Positions 1 through 5,515 of a stretch of DNA of 17,235 nt are shown piece by piece. This DNA comes from an uncultured Porphyromonas sp. Its GTDB lineage: Bacteria; Bacteroidota; Bacteroidia; Bacteroidales; Porphyromonadaceae. Under the pieces are notes generated by a model, which was given only the letters and a program-made list of their open reading frames with translations, was not told the origin of the DNA and ran no database searches. Position numbers and translations under genes: made by a program. The DNA lies in the NCBI GenBank assembly GCA_945867245.1, contig CAMBHQ010000005.1, forward strand, positions 1-17,235, written 5' to 3'. Position 1 is the first letter of the stretch; every line of letters begins with the position of its first letter.

Positions 1-695
1 ATGTGGAAGTGCTGGACTAGCGCATTTATCAATCTACGCCCCTGCTCCAGATGGTACGGGTCGTAGACGTGTTGACCCACAAAAATGTTAACAACCTTAT
101 CATTACCCCCTCCAACAGACAAATCCGACATTTTGCCTGCATTTTCAAACAAAGAGAGATATTGAGTATTGCAGAATACATTCTTCGCCCTAAATATCGT
201 ATAGTGCATTTGGCTCCGATGGAACAACTCCCGTCCAGTAGGGAAATAGTGGCGTATCAGCCGAGGAATGGAGAAAGGCCAGCCCTCGAGGGCAAAGAAA
301 TGCTCCCAAGCCTCGGGATTGAGATTAAGCGTGCCATCATCGAAAGTCTGAAACTCTATACTCCTAGGTAAGAGGCCCATCAATATCTGCACACGAACGT
401 CATCGATAGAGGCTACATATACACGATGTACCCCCAAAAGGCGGAGATGCCCCGCCAGATATAGAAGTCGCCCCCAACGCTGTAACGTACCCTTAAGACC
501 ATAGACCACCTCGCGCTCCTCCTCAAACACACTGTAGCGACAGCGAGCCCTCAGACGATCGTAATAAAGGCGATAGCGCTCATTATTCTCTCTCGGTGAT
601 CCGAAATAAAGATAATACTGCTCATCTGGATAACGCTCAACAATTCGCTCAGCGACAAGAGTCTGCAACAATGTCGTGCAATAAAGTAATACCAT
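1..695 (-). CDS. Sialyltransferase-like glycosyltransferase (GT52 type), 3' end outside window
   Basis: An uninterrupted minus-strand reading frame runs from ATG at 693-695 to the window edge, giving about 231 residues without a stop. The protein begins MVLLYCTTLLQTLVAERIVE. It has a VYVASIDDVR segment near residues 92-101 and FDDGTLN at residues 118-124, followed by an IFVGQ strand further on. Conserved FDDG-type motifs and this arrangement are known from family 52 glycosyltransferases, which include the LOS alpha-2,3-sialyltransferases of Neisseria and Pasteurellaceae; that assignment is by motif only. The role would be adding a terminal sugar, possibly sialic acid, to LPS or capsule in the cytoplasm. 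The gene follows a hairpin terminator and a weak TATCTTTA promoter that are duplicated upstream of the glycosyltransferase at 3041-4069. Base composition looks more AT-rich than argS or ychF, which suggests transfer. The C-terminal part is not visible. Confidence 0.7.
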   Translation of the reverse strand, partial: MVLLYCTTLLQTLVAERIVERYPDEQYYLYFGSPRENNERYRLYYDRLRARCRYSVFEEEREVVYGLKGTLQRWGRLLYLAGHLRLLGVHRVYVASIDDVRVQILMGLLPRSIEFQTFDDGTLNLNPEAWEHFFALEGWPFSIPRLIRHYFPTGRELFHRSQMHYTIFRAKNVFCNTQYLSLFENAGKMSDLSVGGGNDKVVNIFVGQHVYDPYHLEQGRRLINALVQHFH

Positions 696-716
696 ATCTA
701 TAACTTGTTCTGCCTG

Positions 717-724
717 TAAAGATA
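717..724 (-). promoter_or_regulatory. Weak Bacteroidota -7 box upstream of the GT52-type gene
   Basis: On the minus strand the sequence reads TATCTTTA, one base off the TAnnTTTG consensus, 21 nt before the ATG at 695. No TTTG is seen at the expected -33 position. The same box occurs in the duplicated leader at 4108-4115. Confidence 0.4.
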
Positions 725-727
725 CGA

Positions 728-766
728 AAAAGTGTCCGAGGGGATATGCTCTCCTCGGACACTTTT
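728..766 (-). terminator. Hairpin terminator after the HU-type gene
   Basis: Perfect 14-bp inverted repeat AAAAGTGTCCGAGG / CCTCGGACACTTTT with an 11-nt loop, followed on the minus strand by a run of T. It lies 24 nt after the HU stop and is nearly symmetric, so it could also act from the plus strand. A near copy is at 4118-4160. Confidence 0.75.
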
Positions 767-789
767 ACCTAGTAACTACCTGCTAGAGC

Positions 790-1254
790 CTAGAGGTACT
801 CACCCTCGGCACTAGGCTCGGAGCCACTAGCCTTGTCTGGGCTGCTCGGAGCGCTAGGGATAGCCTCCTGCCCTACGCGCACAGAGATGGCTACACGCTG
901 CGCATACTGCACCATCGCCCGACGTGGGAAGAAGCGCACCTTGGGCTGCTTGACAATAGCCGCATTGACGTCCTCCATGCGGTCTACCATCTTACTGGAG
1001 GCCTCTACTTTGAAGCTCCCCAGGTCTGCTAGGTCTACCGCTAGACCCTCCGAGAGTGCCCAGCGCACCACCTCGGCCAGACTAGTGATAGCATGGCGCA
1101 CGTCGCCACGGGTCAGCGTGGTCTTATCGGCGATATAGTCCTCCACAGCAGAGGCGGTCAGACGGCCACCTGCTACGGCCTTAGCGAAGTAGAGCGTCTG
1201 CCCCTTCTTCTTACCAATACTTGCCTTGCGGCTTGCAACATTAAAAATCAACAT
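790..1254 (-). CDS. HU-related histone-like DNA-binding protein (Bacteroidota type)
   Basis: The 154-residue product begins MLIFNVASRKASIGKKKGQT and contains the HU-like fold: a lysine-rich N-terminal strand, LTRGDVRHAITSLAEVV helices near residues 45-65, DLGSFKVEA, then KQPKVRFFPRR in the DNA-binding arm region. The length and the non-conserved serine/glutamate-rich tail after about residue 130 match the HU-related family common in Bacteroidota (about 140-160 residues) rather than classic 90-residue HU. The start at 1254 is chosen over an in-frame ATG at 1314 because the extra 20 residues are hydrophobic and unlike the family. The role is probably nucleoid structuring or local regulation. 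In P. gingivalis an HU gene lies beside the K-antigen capsule locus, so the neighbouring glycosyltransferases are suggestive. The gene's 3' end is duplicated, out of frame, at 4170-4241. Confidence 0.82.
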   Translation of the reverse strand: MLIFNVASRKASIGKKKGQTLYFAKAVAGGRLTASAVEDYIADKTTLTRGDVRHAITSLAEVVRWALSEGLAVDLADLGSFKVEASSKMVDRMEDVNAAIVKQPKVRFFPRRAMVQYAQRVAISVRVGQEAIPSAPSSPDKASGSEPSAEGEYL

Positions 1255-1397
1255 AACTAATACAATTAATATAAGGGTTAATAAACTATTCGTGTCGAGT
1301 CTGGGGCTTGGCACGTCAGCTGTCCGTACCTCTCGGCCACTGCGCTCGGTCTAGGCGCCTAGACTCTGCCTGTAGCCTTATCTCCCTCTCGACATTA

Positions 1398-1405
1398 CAA
1401 AGGTA
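1398..1405 (-). promoter_or_regulatory. Probable -7 box for the HU-type gene
   Basis: Minus strand reads TACCTTTG, an exact match to TAnnTTTG. It lies about 143 nt upstream of the ATG at 1254, implying a GC-rich leader of about 135 nt that contains the perfect palindrome TCTAGGCGCCTAGA at 1349-1362. No clear -33 TTTG was found. Confidence 0.5.
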
Positions 1406-1461
1406 CAACGCCCCTCTCGCCAACTATCCCAATAGCGTTCATAGTGGTCAGTACTTCTCGG

Positions 1462-1515
1462 GATACTTGGCTCACTAGGCATACTAGGGGCACTAGACAG
1501 ACTCGGGACACTAGC
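1462..1515. repeat. Nonanucleotide repeat array (NNNACTAGG)
   Basis: Six consecutive 9-bp units on the plus strand: GATACTTGG, CTCACTAGG, CATACTAGG, GGCACTAGA, CAGACTCGG, GACACTAGC. CTAG falls at 1475, 1484, 1493 and 1511, all in one 9-nt register. It lies upstream of the HU promoter. The same period occurs in the gaps at 8187-8226, 9754-9802 and 12031-12052. Confidence 0.7.
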
Positions 1516-1534
1516 TCTAGCACACCCACTATCC

Positions 1535-1616
1535 CCCGCCTAATAGGCGGGCATTTGTCCACCTATTAGGTGGCCACTCCTCTGCCTAGTAGGCGGCCAA
1601 AGGTCCACCTACTAGG
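1535..1616. repeat. Four palindromic units at exact 23-bp spacing
   Basis: Palindromic cores of form CCRCCTA-N-TAGGYGG are centred at 1543, 1566, 1589 and 1612, each 23 bp from the next. The first, CCCGCCTAATAGGCGGG, and second, CCACCTATTAGGTGG, are perfect about a single central base. A second four-unit array with the same 23-bp period is at 9651-9730. The spacers are short and themselves related, so this is not a CRISPR array. It could be a multi-site operator or a REP-like element. Confidence 0.8.
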
Positions 1617-1652
1617 CAAACAAAAAGCCCACCGCTCAGTGAGCGGTGGGCT
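1616..1652 (-). terminator. Rho-independent terminator after the glycosyltransferase at 1685-2767
   Basis: On the minus strand a perfect 12-bp stem AGCCCACCGCTC / GAGCGGTGGGCT with a 3-nt loop is followed by TTTTTGTTTG. It lies about 33 nt after the stop codon. Confidence 0.9.
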
Positions 1653-1684
1653 GTCAGCGCCTCGTGGCATGCACTAGCCACTGT

Positions 1685-2767
1685 TCACGTCAAAGAAATA
1701 CCGAGCCTCCTAGCGATAGCCTCGATAATATGGAGCTTACGAAGAAGGAGCGTGGGCGAGAGGCGATACAGATAGTAGTCAAGATAGGCTATATGCCGTG
1801 GCAGGGGGTAGACACTGACGGCCTTTACCCAGGGAGCCAGTAAGGCTATGCGCCCTTGCTTGCCTGTAGCACTACACACAGCCTGTGGCCAGCCCTCATT
1901 CTCAGGCAAAGTATAGGCCGAGACTTTAGCGATAATCTCTTTTAGTAAGTAGGCACAGGCATAAGCCGTATTCGGAGAGCCCTCCGCAGCCAGACTACGC
2001 GTTAGCTCGACGAAGTTATCAAACATATCATAGAACCATTTGATATCCGGAGATGTAGTAGCAGACCCCTCACGAAACAATCTATAATTATAAAAGGCTC
2101 TACTTACCCTGATCATCGTAGGCCCCTCCCGCCATAGCTTGTTGGGGCGCAACATACATGTGAGATTGAATAACAAATCTTCTCCCATACGTGCACCTAA
2201 TTTGAAGCGTATATCCCCAATATACTCTCGCCTGTATAGATATACACAAGCAGAACCGTAATACATAGGTGATAGAGTAGCAAAGCGCAGAGTCTCGACC
2301 CCACGAAGCAACAAGTCTTCCTTGGGGGATTTAACAACGATCCAATCATCGGCTGTCCCATCAGGGCTAAAGGGCCTGAAATCAAAGTGCAATACATGCG
2401 CCTCAGGATACTGCCTATAGGTCTCTAGGCAGACTTCATAGGTATCCAGTTCGATAGTATCATCAGGGTCTACGAAGGATATATATTCGCCCCTAGCTAG
2501 ATCTAAGCCCATATTACGAGTAGCTGATACCCCTTCGTTGGCCTTATGGACGACACGCACACGACTATCCCGCTCGGCATAAGCATCGCAGATAGCACCA
2601 CTCTCGTCGGTAGAGCCATCATTGATCAGAATGAGTTCTAGATTGTGATATGTTTGCCCGAGAATGCTCTCGATACACTCGGGAAGATATGGGGCTACGT
2701 TATAGACCGGAACAATAACGGAGACCATAGCCTCCTGTGCTAATTCATTTTGCGCTTTTGAGGACAT
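1685..2767 (-). CDS. Family 2 glycosyltransferase (surface glycan synthesis)
   Basis: The 360-residue protein has an N-terminal GT-A domain: VSVIVPVYNV at residues 15-24, NDGS at 49-52, and the metal-binding motif DPDD at 100-103, followed by a GED at 195-197 that fits the catalytic base. This layout is typical of inverting GT2 enzymes that transfer a sugar from a nucleotide donor to a growing O-antigen, capsule or exopolysaccharide unit. The C-terminal ~130 residues are family-variable and carry no clear transmembrane segment. The start is ATG at 2767, 28 nt downstream of a TATCTTTG box. The neighbour at 3041-4069 is a paralogue, similar throughout the N-terminal domain. The acceptor and donor cannot be told from sequence. 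The stop codon is followed directly by two heptamer-like units (ACAGTGG CTAGTGC) and then the terminator. Confidence 0.9.
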   Translation of the reverse strand: MSSKAQNELAQEAMVSVIVPVYNVAPYLPECIESILGQTYHNLELILINDGSTDESGAICDAYAERDSRVRVVHKANEGVSATRNMGLDLARGEYISFVDPDDTIELDTYEVCLETYRQYPEAHVLHFDFRPFSPDGTADDWIVVKSPKEDLLLRGVETLRFATLSPMYYGSACVYLYRREYIGDIRFKLGARMGEDLLFNLTCMLRPNKLWREGPTMIRVSRAFYNYRLFREGSATTSPDIKWFYDMFDNFVELTRSLAAEGSPNTAYACAYLLKEIIAKVSAYTLPENEGWPQAVCSATGKQGRIALLAPWVKAVSVYPLPRHIAYLDYYLYRLSPTLLLRKLHIIEAIARRLGISLT

Positions 2768-2794
2768 TGTTTGTATTCTTTACATTAACTGCTA

Positions 2795-2802
2795 CAAAGA
2801 TA
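2795..2802 (-). promoter_or_regulatory. -7 promoter box for the glycosyltransferase at 1685-2767
   Basis: Minus strand reads TATCTTTG, a full match to TAnnTTTG, 28 nt before the ATG. The heptamer repeat begins 9 bases upstream, and the -33 position falls inside it without a TTTG. Confidence 0.55.
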
Positions 2803-2810
2803 GTAATTAG

Positions 2811-2893
2811 TATGCAGTGGCTAGTGGCTAGTGGCCAGTATGCAGTGGCCAGTGGCGTGCGCCAGCAACTGACCACTGCGGGCTCTGCCCGCC
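2811..2893. repeat. Heptamer inverted-repeat element R1
   Basis: The left part consists of 7-bp units such as GCAGTGG and CTAGTGG; a core GCGTGCGCCAGC is at 2855-2866; a short opposed arm (CTGACCACTGC) follows, then the palindrome GCGGGCTCTGCCCGC at 2878-2892. It lies between two family 2 glycosyltransferases, just upstream of a promoter. The remaining ~150 bp to 3040 show no gene or clear signal. Confidence 0.75.
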
Positions 2894-3040
2894 CCACCGA
2901 CCACACTAGGAGCGGATAAGCCACAGACGTACGTACCCCATCGCAGTAGAGTGCCATACTATCGGCAGCCTGTGCCGAGCATCGCTACCCCTACGAGAGA
3001 TAATACGCCCCTAGGAGTCTAGATATATTCGTTTGTTTGC

Positions 3041-4069
3041 TCATGCTAACCGTCCCCCCAAGAAACGCCGGTCAATAGCTACGACAATGGATACTATCAA
3101 TTTTAAGTAGCCTCCCCATCTGCCTACATAGCACTCAGGGAAGCGCAGATATAAGCTATTCTGCAGACGCTCCTGCAAATTGGTCCTTGGGAGCTCTCCC
3201 CGTAGCCGAGGGAATAGCTCTGCGTAATAGCGCTCCACAATCGGACGGTACTCTGCTATAGTCATCTCTTTAGTATGAATGTAGATCATAGTACGCAAGA
3301 TGCGAGAACGTACCAAAGACAAGACCTCCCCTCCCTCATGAATGAAGCGATCCAACACAAGCCCATAGCCCGTTATAAGGTCTCTGCAGTTGCGTTCCCC
3401 TCGTCGATAGGTGATAGAGCCCTCTCTACCTAGGCGATAATGATAGCCTATATGAGACAACTCATACAGCAACAGCTGAGGATGCATAGCGTACAGAGAT
3501 AGCGAGAAGTACTCGTCCTCGTGCAGTAGGCCCTCCTCGAAGCGCAGAGTTCTCAACAACGAGGCTCTATATATCTTATTACAAACTATGGCACTCCGAG
3601 CATTGTCGAGTGCATACTCCTGGAAATACTCCCTACCCTGATAGAGACGCTCGGAACGCTCTACCAGCTCGGTACCCGTAGCACGCTCATAGCAATAACC
3701 GAAGCTCAGCACGTCAAGATCTGGATACTTAGCTAGAGCCTCCACACAGCGCTCGTAGGTGTCTAGCTCTAGCCAGTCATCACTATCGACGAAGCTCACA
3801 TACTGACCTGTAACCAACTCCAGCCCGGTATTGCGTGCTGCCGAGAGCCCGCCATTGGGCCGACTCACCACCCGTATACGCTCATCCCTAGAGGCATAGT
3901 CCTCGCAGATAGCAAGACTATTGTCGGGCGAACCATCATTAACGAGGATTATCTCCAGATGGGGATAAGTCTGCCCGACGATACTATCGAGGCACTGAGG
4001 TAGATACGCCTCTACATTATATATCGGCACAATCACCGAAATCAAGGGGCGCAACATATTTATACTCAT
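3041..4069 (-). CDS. Family 2 glycosyltransferase (surface glycan synthesis)
   Basis: The 342-residue protein has a GT-A domain with SVIVPIYNV at residues 11-19, NDGS at 44-47, the metal-binding DSDD at 95-98 and an HEDE at 183-186 that fits the catalytic base. It is a paralogue of the glycosyltransferase at 1685-2767, sharing the YLP-C-SI-GQTY block and the RVV-NxG-SA-RN-GL block. Its likely role is addition of one sugar to a surface polysaccharide repeat. ATG at 4069 is used; an in-frame ATG at 4057 is also possible. Upstream is direct repeat copy B, whose TATCTTTA box lies 38 nt before the start and whose terminator isolates it from the HD gene. The donor sugar cannot be predicted. Confidence 0.9.
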   Translation of the reverse strand: MSINMLRPLISVIVPIYNVEAYLPQCLDSIVGQTYPHLEIILVNDGSPDNSLAICEDYASRDERIRVVSRPNGGLSAARNTGLELVTGQYVSFVDSDDWLELDTYERCVEALAKYPDLDVLSFGYCYERATGTELVERSERLYQGREYFQEYALDNARSAIVCNKIYRASLLRTLRFEEGLLHEDEYFSLSLYAMHPQLLLYELSHIGYHYRLGREGSITYRRGERNCRDLITGYGLVLDRFIHEGGEVLSLVRSRILRTMIYIHTKEMTIAEYRPIVERYYAELFPRLRGELPRTNLQERLQNSLYLRFPECYVGRWGGYLKLIVSIVVAIDRRFLGGRLA

Positions 4070-4107
4070 ATATAATTATTCAAAACTCTACATCTCTTTA
4101 ACGCCTG

Positions 4108-4115
4108 TAAAGATA
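4108..4115 (-). promoter_or_regulatory. Weak -7 box upstream of the glycosyltransferase at 3041-4069
   Basis: TATCTTTA on the minus strand, identical to the box at 717-724 and within the duplicated leader. Confidence 0.4.
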
Positions 4116-4117
4116 CG

Positions 4118-4160
4118 AAAAAGTGTCCGTGAGGAATATGCTCTCCTCGGACACTTCTTC
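4118..4160 (-). terminator. Hairpin terminator after the HD gene
   Basis: AAGTGTCC / GGACACTT stem extended by GAGG/CCTC after a 2-nt bulge, followed on the minus strand by TTTTTC. It is the diverged copy of the hairpin at 728-766. Confidence 0.65.
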
Positions 4161-4257
4161 CTAGCAGCTACCTGCTAGAGCCTAGAGGTACTCACCCTCG
4201 GCGCTAGGCTCGGGGAGCCACTAGCCTTGTCAGGGCTGCTCTAGTACACTAGCCACG

Positions 4258-4866
4258 CTAGCTCTGCCCGCCCCCGAACTCCGACGCTAGCGCATCGAAG
4301 CGCTCTAGGCTAGCAGGGCCGTGGCGCAGTAGAGACAGACGTACCTTGTCGAGCTCCTTGCGCCTACCGAGGCGTGTCTTGGAGTAGAACTTATCCGCAT
4401 AACAGATCAGTCGCTCCTCGACCGTCTCGGGCATATACACACCCTCGGGTAGGTCTACACCCTTATCCCGTAGCTCCTGCATCGTGAGCCCTGCCCCCGT
4501 ATGGCGCTCCGCCACATGGGCATGCCGTGGCAAGCCTAGGCTACGTAGTAGCTCCGCCCCTAGATAGCCGTGGCGGATATAAGGCTCGCTGCCGTGGCAG
4601 TCTATCCCCTCGGCATCGGTGAGGTAGATACCTATATCGTGTAGCATGGCCGCCTCGTAGACGAAGCGACGGTCGATAGCTAGCTCGGGATGCGCCTCGG
4701 CAAGCTCCAGTGCCAGCGTAGCCACATCCACGCCATGGGCGATGAGGATAGCCCTGCGCTCCGTCCCCTCGGGGTAATAGCGGTCGATAATCGTCAGCGG
4801 GTCTAGGCTATCGGGCCCTAAGGGGAACTGCGCCTGTAGAGCCTCTAGGGTTTCACGTGTTACCAT
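4258..4866 (-). CDS. HD-domain (HDIG) metal-dependent phosphohydrolase
   Basis: The 202-residue protein carries the HD signature: H44 in LIAHGVDVA, H76-D77 in AMLHDIGIY, a downstream histidine pair in the RHGYLGAELL / ERHTGAGL region, and a late aspartate in CYADKFYSK. These are the metal ligands of the HD superfamily, which hydrolyses phosphate esters of nucleotides and similar compounds; the substrate is unknown. The ATG overlaps the stop of the upstream KdsC-like gene by 7 nt (ATGGTAA), so the two are likely translationally coupled. The last codons read GGGQS and come from a sequence matching part of the intergenic GCGGGCTCTGCCCGC palindrome. A weak parS-like sequence overlaps the start. 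Confidence 0.85.
   Translation of the reverse strand: MVTRETLEALQAQFPLGPDSLDPLTIIDRYYPEGTERRAILIAHGVDVATLALELAEAHPELAIDRRFVYEAAMLHDIGIYLTDAEGIDCHGSEPYIRHGYLGAELLRSLGLPRHAHVAERHTGAGLTMQELRDKGVDLPEGVYMPETVEERLICYADKFYSKTRLGRRKELDKVRLSLLRHGPASLERFDALASEFGGGQS
4849..4864. promoter_or_regulatory. Weak parS-like site at the HD gene start
   Basis: The minus strand reads GGTAACACGTGAAACC, 13 of 16 positions of TGTTNCACGTGAAACA. It overlaps the first codons of the HD gene, so coding could explain it. It is reported because two better sites lie within 3.3 kb. Confidence 0.3.
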
Positions 4867-5381
4867 CCGAAGCCCTCGCTATCACCCCAAACACCCTGCG
4901 CCTTCATCGTCTGCTCAATAAGGTCGCGTACCACGCCATATCCGCCATCGTAGGGCGATATATAGTGCGCTACGGCCTTGACCTCTGGTACGGCATCGGC
5001 AGGGGCTACCGCTAGCCCTACACGACGCATCACGGGCACATCGGGCACATCGTCCCCGATATAGGCCATAGCCTCGGCAGGAATGCCCGTAGCCTCTATC
5101 AGTTCCTCTAAACGGGCTACCTTGTCCTTGGCACGCATATATATATGCTGCACGCCGAGGTTCTCGAAGCGGTAGCGCATCGCTAGGCTCTCGCCACCCG
5201 AGATAACGGCCAGCGTAAAGCCCTGCTTAACGGCATACTGCATCGCATAGCCGTCCTTAACGTTCACGGTGCGCATCGGCATCCCCGAGGGGTCTACAGG
5301 GCTTACCGTGGCACTTACTACGCCATCCATATCCAGCACAAAGGCTCGTATCTGGCGCAAATCAAAAGGTATACTACTCAT
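4860..5381 (-). CDS. kdsC: KDO-8-phosphate phosphatase (KdsC-like HAD hydrolase)
   Basis: The 173-residue length fits the KdsC/YrbI family. HAD motif I is LDMDGVV with D17 as the expected nucleophile and D19 as acid/base; motif II is ISGG; a lysine (RAKDKV) precedes motif IV, GDDVPD; the C-terminal GGYGVVRD segment is typical of KdsC. The enzyme removes phosphate from KDO-8-phosphate to give KDO for the LPS inner core, in the cytoplasm. Motif I usually reads DVDGV-LTDG, so the following SATVSPVD is slightly unusual. The ATG at 5381 is followed upstream within about 10 nt by the heptamer element R2, so the leader is largely repeat. It overlaps the HD gene by 7 nt. A related HAD phosphatase with another sugar-phosphate substrate is the main alternative. 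Confidence 0.85.
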   Translation of the reverse strand: MSSIPFDLRQIRAFVLDMDGVVSATVSPVDPSGMPMRTVNVKDGYAMQYAVKQGFTLAVISGGESLAMRYRFENLGVQHIYMRAKDKVARLEELIEATGIPAEAMAYIGDDVPDVPVMRRVGLAVAPADAVPEVKAVAHYISPYDGGYGVVRDLIEQTMKAQGVWGDSEGFGW

Positions 5382-5386
5382 ATAAT

Positions 5387-5515
5387 TAGTGATTAGTGGT
5401 CAGTGGCTAGTGATCAGTGGCTAGTGGGCAGTGGACAGTGGCTAGTAGCGTGCGCCAGCAACTGGTCACTGACCACCGACCACTGCATACTGATCACTGC
5501 GGGCTCTGCCCGCCC
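5387..5515. repeat. Heptamer inverted-repeat element R2
   Basis: About nine 7-bp units (TTAGTGA, TTAGTGG, TCAGTGG, CTAGTGA and so on) run to the core GCGTGCGCCAGC at 5448-5459, then an opposed arm (CACTGACCACCGACCACTGC) leads to GCGGGCTCTGCCCGC at 5499-5513. The arms can pair imperfectly into a long hairpin. The element fills the whole gap between the KdsC-like start and the beta-mannosidase stop and supplies the latter's last codons. Confidence 0.85.

Larger units (their letters stand above)
712..847. repeat. Direct repeat copy A: HU gene 3' end, terminator and promoter
   Basis: This 136-bp stretch matches 4103-4241 with roughly ten differences and three inserted bases. It contains the last ~19 codons of the HU-type gene, its stop, the hairpin terminator and the TATCTTTA box. 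Similarity ends abruptly on the side facing the glycosyltransferase start codon. Copies A and B flank a 3.25-kb segment holding the rest of the HU gene and two family 2 glycosyltransferases. Confidence 0.85.
4103..4241. repeat. Direct repeat copy B: relic HU 3' end, terminator and promoter
   Basis: Near copy of 712-847. The codons for the HU tail (SSPDKASGS) are recognisable on the minus strand, but two extra bases in the GGGGAGCC stretch shift the frame and abolish the EPSAEGEYL ending, so this is a relic and not a gene. The hairpin and promoter are kept. It sits between the HD gene's stop and a glycosyltransferase start. Confidence 0.85.

Noticed and set aside
51..371. Plus-strand ORF of 106 codons
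   Set aside because: It is antisense to the continuous GT52-type minus-strand frame and resembles no family.
1254..1314. N-terminal membrane anchor on the HU-type protein from the ATG at 1314
   Set aside because: The 20 extra hydrophobic residues come from an AT-rich leader; HU-related proteins start close to the lysine-rich strand, so ATG at 1254 is preferred.
1535..1616. CRISPR-like array
   Set aside because: Units are palindromic with a 23-bp period and related filler; there are no unique spacers of 30 nt or so and no cas genes.
4170..4241. Second, functional HU-type gene end
   Set aside because: A 2-bp insertion shifts the frame and the upstream sequence is the HD gene, so it is a relic in a direct repeat.
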